Below, in pieces: positions 63,401 through 64,000 of a stretch of DNA of 64,000 bases. The notes below the pieces were generated by a model that was not told the DNA's origin, did not search any database, and was given only the letters and a program-made list of their open reading frames with translations. The stretch covers positions 27,534,648 through 27,598,647 of the forward strand of contig NC_049982.1 in assembly GCF_000003815.2 (NCBI RefSeq), read 5' to 3'. Position numbers and translations under genes: made by a program. This DNA is from Branchiostoma floridae (taxonomy: Eukaryota > Chordata > Leptocardii > Amphioxiformes > Branchiostomatidae). Positions within the stretch are counted from its first letter, which is position 1. Every line of letters begins with the position of its first letter.

Positions 63401-64000
63401 AACGAGTGTGAACCCAGTCCATGTGAAAACAATGCAACCTGTAGTGACCTGGTGGGCAGCTATGTTTGCAACTGCAATCCAGGATATACAGGTAATAAGC
63501 AACTACATGCATATCAGAAAACAAAATACTGCATGTATATTCTTTCATACCTTTTGAAACGAAGTTGGAATCCTGCTGTGTACATGGTGATGTGTACATG
63601 ATGATGCGTACATTGAAATATTGCAATACATAGAGAGCTGACAGTAGTATAAAACGTGGTCCTTCTAACATGTTCGCATAGATTATGCTAATGGTATGAG
63701 TTATTCACACCTAAAAGAGAAAACGACAACCATAGAATTACAACCATAAATTATCACTGAACAGAATATATTTTGGTCAGTATTTACTCCCGTTTCATGG
63801 TCAAAACAATGCGTGATTTTTTGACAGTCAAATTTCTGGATGCTATAGTGAATGAGACGTCACTTATTGTTTCCAGGAACACATTGTGAACAGAACATCG
63901 ATGACTGCGACGTATCGCCATGTGTAAATGGTGGAACATGCATCGACGGTATCAACTCCTACACATGCCTTTGTGTCGAAGGTTTCACGAACGACGACTG
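38476..64000 (+). CDS. SVEP1-like secreted VWA/Sushi/HYR/EGF protein (5' part)
   Basis: A large extracellular adhesion-type protein; vertebrate SVEP1 binds integrin alpha9beta1 and acts in lymphatic and epithelial development. Thirty-five coding exons were traced to the right edge: signal peptide and VWA (38476-40382), Cys-rich modules (41133-42084), Sushi/CCP domains, HYR domains, a 110-residue spacer exon, three ephrin-receptor-like Cys-rich repeats (60015-61303) and calcium-binding EGFs (61921-64000). This order matches SVEP1, whose pentraxin and further Sushi domains would lie downstream. All junctions keep frame. Introns are phase 1 except those after 55577 and 58585 (phase 0) and 62788 (phase 2). 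The start is Met 38476, giving [20 protein letters not shown]; an in-frame Met at 38413 is less likely because of the signal peptide. Orthology rather than paralogy within the SVEP1/Sushi family is not proven. Confidence 0.88.
40409..40442. repeat. (GT)n microsatellite
   Basis: A GT tract just downstream of SVEP1-like exon 2, with further TA/GT tracts to about 40530 and again at 40905-41040. Confidence 0.9.
41133..42084 (+). CDS. SVEP1-like exons 3-4: Cys-rich modules
   Basis: Exon 41133-41273 ([20 protein letters not shown], then LCPKGYYC) and exon 41926-42084 ([20 protein letters not shown], then CKCRVGY) have the spacing of EGF/ephrin-receptor-like Cys-rich modules found after the VWA domain in SVEP1. 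Both are flanked by phase 1 introns. Confidence 0.8.
41347..41711. mobile_element. 365-bp MITE, same family as 25893-26015
   Basis: The ends tattctccaagtagaggtaa and taacctctgcttggagagta and the shared interior (ctttctattttgtattgta) match the 123-bp copy. The flanks ttatgcaac (41338-41346) and ttattcacc (41712-41720) agree at 7 of 9 bases, consistent with an older 9-bp target duplication. It contains an internal hairpin at about 41425-41478 (gtattgtcaaaacc / ggttttgacaatac). Confidence 0.82.
42198..42418. repeat. compound TA/CT/GT microsatellite
   Basis: Alternating ATCT, CT, TA and GT tracts in the intron between SVEP1-like exons 4 and 5. Confidence 0.92.
42616..43310 (+). CDS. SVEP1-like exons 5-6: one Sushi domain split by an intron
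   Basis: Exon 42616-42732 holds [10 protein letters not shown]...[13 protein letters not shown] and exon 43230-43310 holds [20 protein letters not shown]. Together they make one CCP with its four cysteines and the late Trp. Most later Sushi domains sit on single exons. Confidence 0.85.
42898..42967. repeat. tandem 35-bp duplication
   Basis: taaaatcatatattggcatg...aatatagtt occurs twice in succession with one noticed mismatch, in the intron that splits the first Sushi domain. Confidence 0.85.
43727..45369 (+). CDS. SVEP1-like exons 7-9: three Sushi domains
   Basis: Exons 43727-43900 ([12 protein letters not shown] ... PTPRC), 44453-44650 ([15 protein letters not shown] ... PQAC; donor gtgcag is weak) and 45181-45369 ([12 protein letters not shown] ... 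TSIC). Each encodes a whole CCP with four cysteines, flanked by phase 1 introns. Confidence 0.88.
43959..44119 (-). pseudogene. Ty3/gypsy-type reverse transcriptase fragment
   Basis: On the minus strand the frame reads [19 protein letters not shown] and, after some further residues, [10 protein letters not shown], the pattern of the RT palm region in Ty3/gypsy elements. Only about 50 residues are left, with no YxDD box seen nearby. It is a relic in the intron between SVEP1-like exons 7 and 8. Confidence 0.8.
44194..44238. repeat. (GAAT)n microsatellite
   Basis: About eleven consecutive gaat/atga units in a SVEP1-like intron. Confidence 0.95.
45741..46022 (+). CDS. SVEP1-like exon 10: HYR domain
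   Basis: A single phase 1-1 exon. [15 protein letters not shown]...[13 protein letters not shown]...[20 protein letters not shown] is the standard hyalin repeat pattern (C-P-x-D, Trp-x-x-P, ATDNAGN, final Cys). Confidence 0.92.
46422..48269 (+). CDS. SVEP1-like exons 11-13: three Sushi domains
   Basis: Exons 46422-46601 ([16 protein letters not shown] ... PTC), 47347-47535 ([15 protein letters not shown] ... LEC) and 48078-48269 ([16 protein letters not shown] ... TTC). Each is a complete four-cysteine CCP with a Trp before the last Cys. Confidence 0.9.
46960..47215 (-). mobile_element. tRNA-derived SINE
   Basis: Inverse orientation: the plus strand gggattcgaacccatgacc is the complement of a B box (ggttcgaatccc), and near the other end is a head-type segment (ccctttcggaggccg). 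Internal blocks (cacctgggtggagtcag, gtgcctttcccaggggc) recur in the partial copy at 25630-25740. Confidence 0.7.
47651..47709 (+). repeat. dispersed repeat, 'cgtaacacaccag' family, copy 3
   Basis: atctgtatctgtatctat...tataaccacccttcggcgta...acacaccag, matching the copies at 15763 and 17849. Confidence 0.8.
48768..49495 (+). CDS. SVEP1-like exons 14-15: HYR domain split by an intron
   Basis: 48768-48923 ([20 protein letters not shown] ... [13 protein letters not shown]) and 49400-49495 ([20 protein letters not shown] ... CSFEIIV) join in frame to one HYR. The donor is gtactt. Confidence 0.88.
49768..51599 (+). CDS. SVEP1-like exons 16-18: three Sushi domains
   Basis: Exons 49768-49959 ([15 protein letters not shown] ... 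PSC), 50592-50774 ([16 protein letters not shown] ... LTC) and 51411-51599 ([18 protein letters not shown] ... VSC). All are single-exon CCPs with phase 1 borders. Confidence 0.9.
52286..52956 (+). CDS. SVEP1-like exons 19-20: HYR domain split by an intron
   Basis: 52286-52399 ([20 protein letters not shown] ... [11 protein letters not shown]) and 52828-52956 ([20 protein letters not shown] ... CQFTVMV). Same split position as the 48768 HYR. Confidence 0.88.
53315..53522. repeat. about 100-bp tandem repeat, two clear units
   Basis: Two units share acaaaatgtacaatgtaagg/ccaaatgtgcaatgcaagg, ctgccggttatctacat/ctgctggttatctacat, gaacaatctacat and atgctacaaaat. A more diverged third unit may lie at about 53160-53290. 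Intronic, before exon 21. Confidence 0.8.
53599..54365 (+). CDS. SVEP1-like exons 21-22: two Sushi domains
   Basis: 53599-53790 ([17 protein letters not shown] ... TKC) and 54168-54365 ([18 protein letters not shown] ... PSC). In-frame junctions, each with four cysteines. Confidence 0.9.
54903..56688 (+). CDS. SVEP1-like exons 23-25: two consecutive HYR domains
   Basis: 54903-55151 is a single-exon HYR ([18 protein letters not shown] ... [16 protein letters not shown]). 55483-55577 ([20 protein letters not shown]) and 56541-56688 ([20 protein letters not shown]) form another, split by a phase 0 intron; its first half is short for the family. This is the only phase 0 split inside an HYR here. 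Confidence 0.88.
57050..57265 (+). CDS. SVEP1-like exon 26: Sushi domain
   Basis: [20 protein letters not shown] ... [18 protein letters not shown] ... IPDC; a CCP somewhat longer than its neighbours. The reading frame stays open past the donor gtaaat into a MITE at 57298; that extension is not coding. Confidence 0.85.
57298..57526. mobile_element. 229-bp MITE with 'cctcctacgcagg' ends
   Basis: cctcctacgcagg...cgaaaccgcct at the left is mirrored by aggtggtttcg...ccctgcgtaggagg at the right, about 35 bp with a few mismatches. Lies in the intron after exon 26. No coding capacity. Confidence 0.85.
57803..58300. repeat. nested inverted repeats, MITE-like
   Basis: The outer arms, with ctgtctgtcaccttcctcag (about 57838-57858) and its inverse ctgaggaaggtgacagacgg (about 58247), enclose an inner hairpin at 57864-57971 (ctggtactattccacactgcag / ctgcagtgtggaatggtaccag). 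The segment aggtgtcgctgctaaca also occurs at about 61606. Confidence 0.7.
58392..59515 (+). CDS. SVEP1-like exons 27-28: non-Sushi linker region
   Basis: 58392-58585 ([20 protein letters not shown] ... FYVVCRHAL ... GGCTIKQVF) joins at phase 0 to 59185-59515 (VTCGTRSW ... [14 protein letters not shown] ... [20 protein letters not shown] ... [17 protein letters not shown]). No common domain is recognised. The second exon includes a Ser/Leu/Glu-rich helical stretch and ends in a Cys-rich start leading into the following repeats. Its position equals the linker of SVEP1 before the ephrin-receptor-like repeats. Confidence 0.75.
60015..61303 (+). CDS. SVEP1-like exons 29-31: three ephrin-receptor-like Cys-rich repeats
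   Basis: Three exons, each exactly 162 bp and phase 1-1: 60015-60176 (CPSGFYFDE ... [10 protein letters not shown] ... CKACP), 60644-60805 ([20 protein letters not shown] ... CLSCP) and 61142-61303 ([20 protein letters not shown] ... [10 protein letters not shown]). The C-x-x-C-P-x-G-x-Y pattern is the GCC2/GCC3 ephrin-receptor-like repeat found in SVEP1. Confidence 0.92.
61921..64000 (+). CDS. SVEP1-like exons 32-35: calcium-binding EGF array, cut by window
   Basis: 61921-62016 ([17 protein letters not shown]), 62590-62788 (last Cys of EGF 1, then [14 protein letters not shown] and [15 protein letters not shown]), 63352-63491 ([28 protein letters not shown]) and 63877 to the edge ([15 protein letters not shown]). 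At least five EGFs, with D-I/V-D/N-E/D-C calcium-binding starts. EGF borders do not coincide with exon borders: introns fall between cysteines five and six or in the middle. The gene continues past 64000. Confidence 0.92.

Noticed and set aside
1-64000. CRISPR arrays, bacterial operons, phage or plasmid features
   Set aside because: The tandem repeats here lack regular unique spacers, and the genes are spliced animal genes.

Overview
The window looks like animal nuclear DNA from an invertebrate deuterostome, most likely a cephalochordate (amphioxus, Branchiostoma-like). This is inferred from the chordate-type gene set (PCYOX1, DIABLO/Smac, PM20D1, SVEP1-like), the short GT-AG introns, the abundant small inverted-repeat elements (MITEs) and the many microsatellites. 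No species-diagnostic sequence was tested.

Layout, left to right. (1) 199-5907, minus: a major facilitator transporter resembling ZIF/ZIFL-type MFS proteins. Seven exons were read; one internal exon was not found, and the 3' part lies beyond the left edge. (2) 8117-13247, minus: a complete prenylcysteine oxidase (PCYOX1) with five coding exons and two alternative signal-peptide first exons. (3) 14778-18152, plus: a DIABLO/Smac homologue with a candidate IAP-binding tetrapeptide (AEPV) and a tandem repeat that reiterates the exon 2 splice acceptor. (4) 22650-36542, plus: PM20D1, an M20 peptidase-family N-acyl amino acid synthase/hydrolase with five coding exons, all found and in phase. Its third intron is about 10.3 kb. 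(5) Nested in that intron on the same strand (about 26119-32569, perhaps to 33427): a retroelement integrase-derived gene broken by GT-AG introns. It resembles KRBA2/GIN1-like domesticated integrases. (6) 38476 to the right edge, plus: the 5' part of a very large secreted SVEP1-like protein (signal peptide, VWA, Cys-rich modules, many Sushi/CCP and HYR domains, ephrin-receptor-like Cys-rich repeats, calcium-binding EGFs). Thirty-five exons were traced, almost all flanked by phase 1 introns.

Splice phases were checked by hand exon by exon. Every junction used in PCYOX1, PM20D1 and the SVEP1-like gene keeps the reading frame. Unresolved points are the DIABLO exon 1/2 junction, one missing MFS exon, and both ends of the integrase-derived gene.

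The spaces between and inside genes are rich in mobile DNA: TTAA-flanked palindromic elements, an element family with 9-bp target duplications, a 2.16-kb inverted-repeat element with CGTCC-rich subterminal arrays, a dimeric tRNA-like SINE or TRIM, tRNA-SINE copies, a Ty3/gypsy reverse transcriptase fragment, hairpins and minisatellites. The genes have no obvious joint pathway. The most unusual items are the intron-bearing integrase gene that hosts a DNA element in one of its introns, the duplicated PCYOX1 first exon, the reiterated splice acceptor in DIABLO, and the tandem duplication of the PM20D1 5' end.
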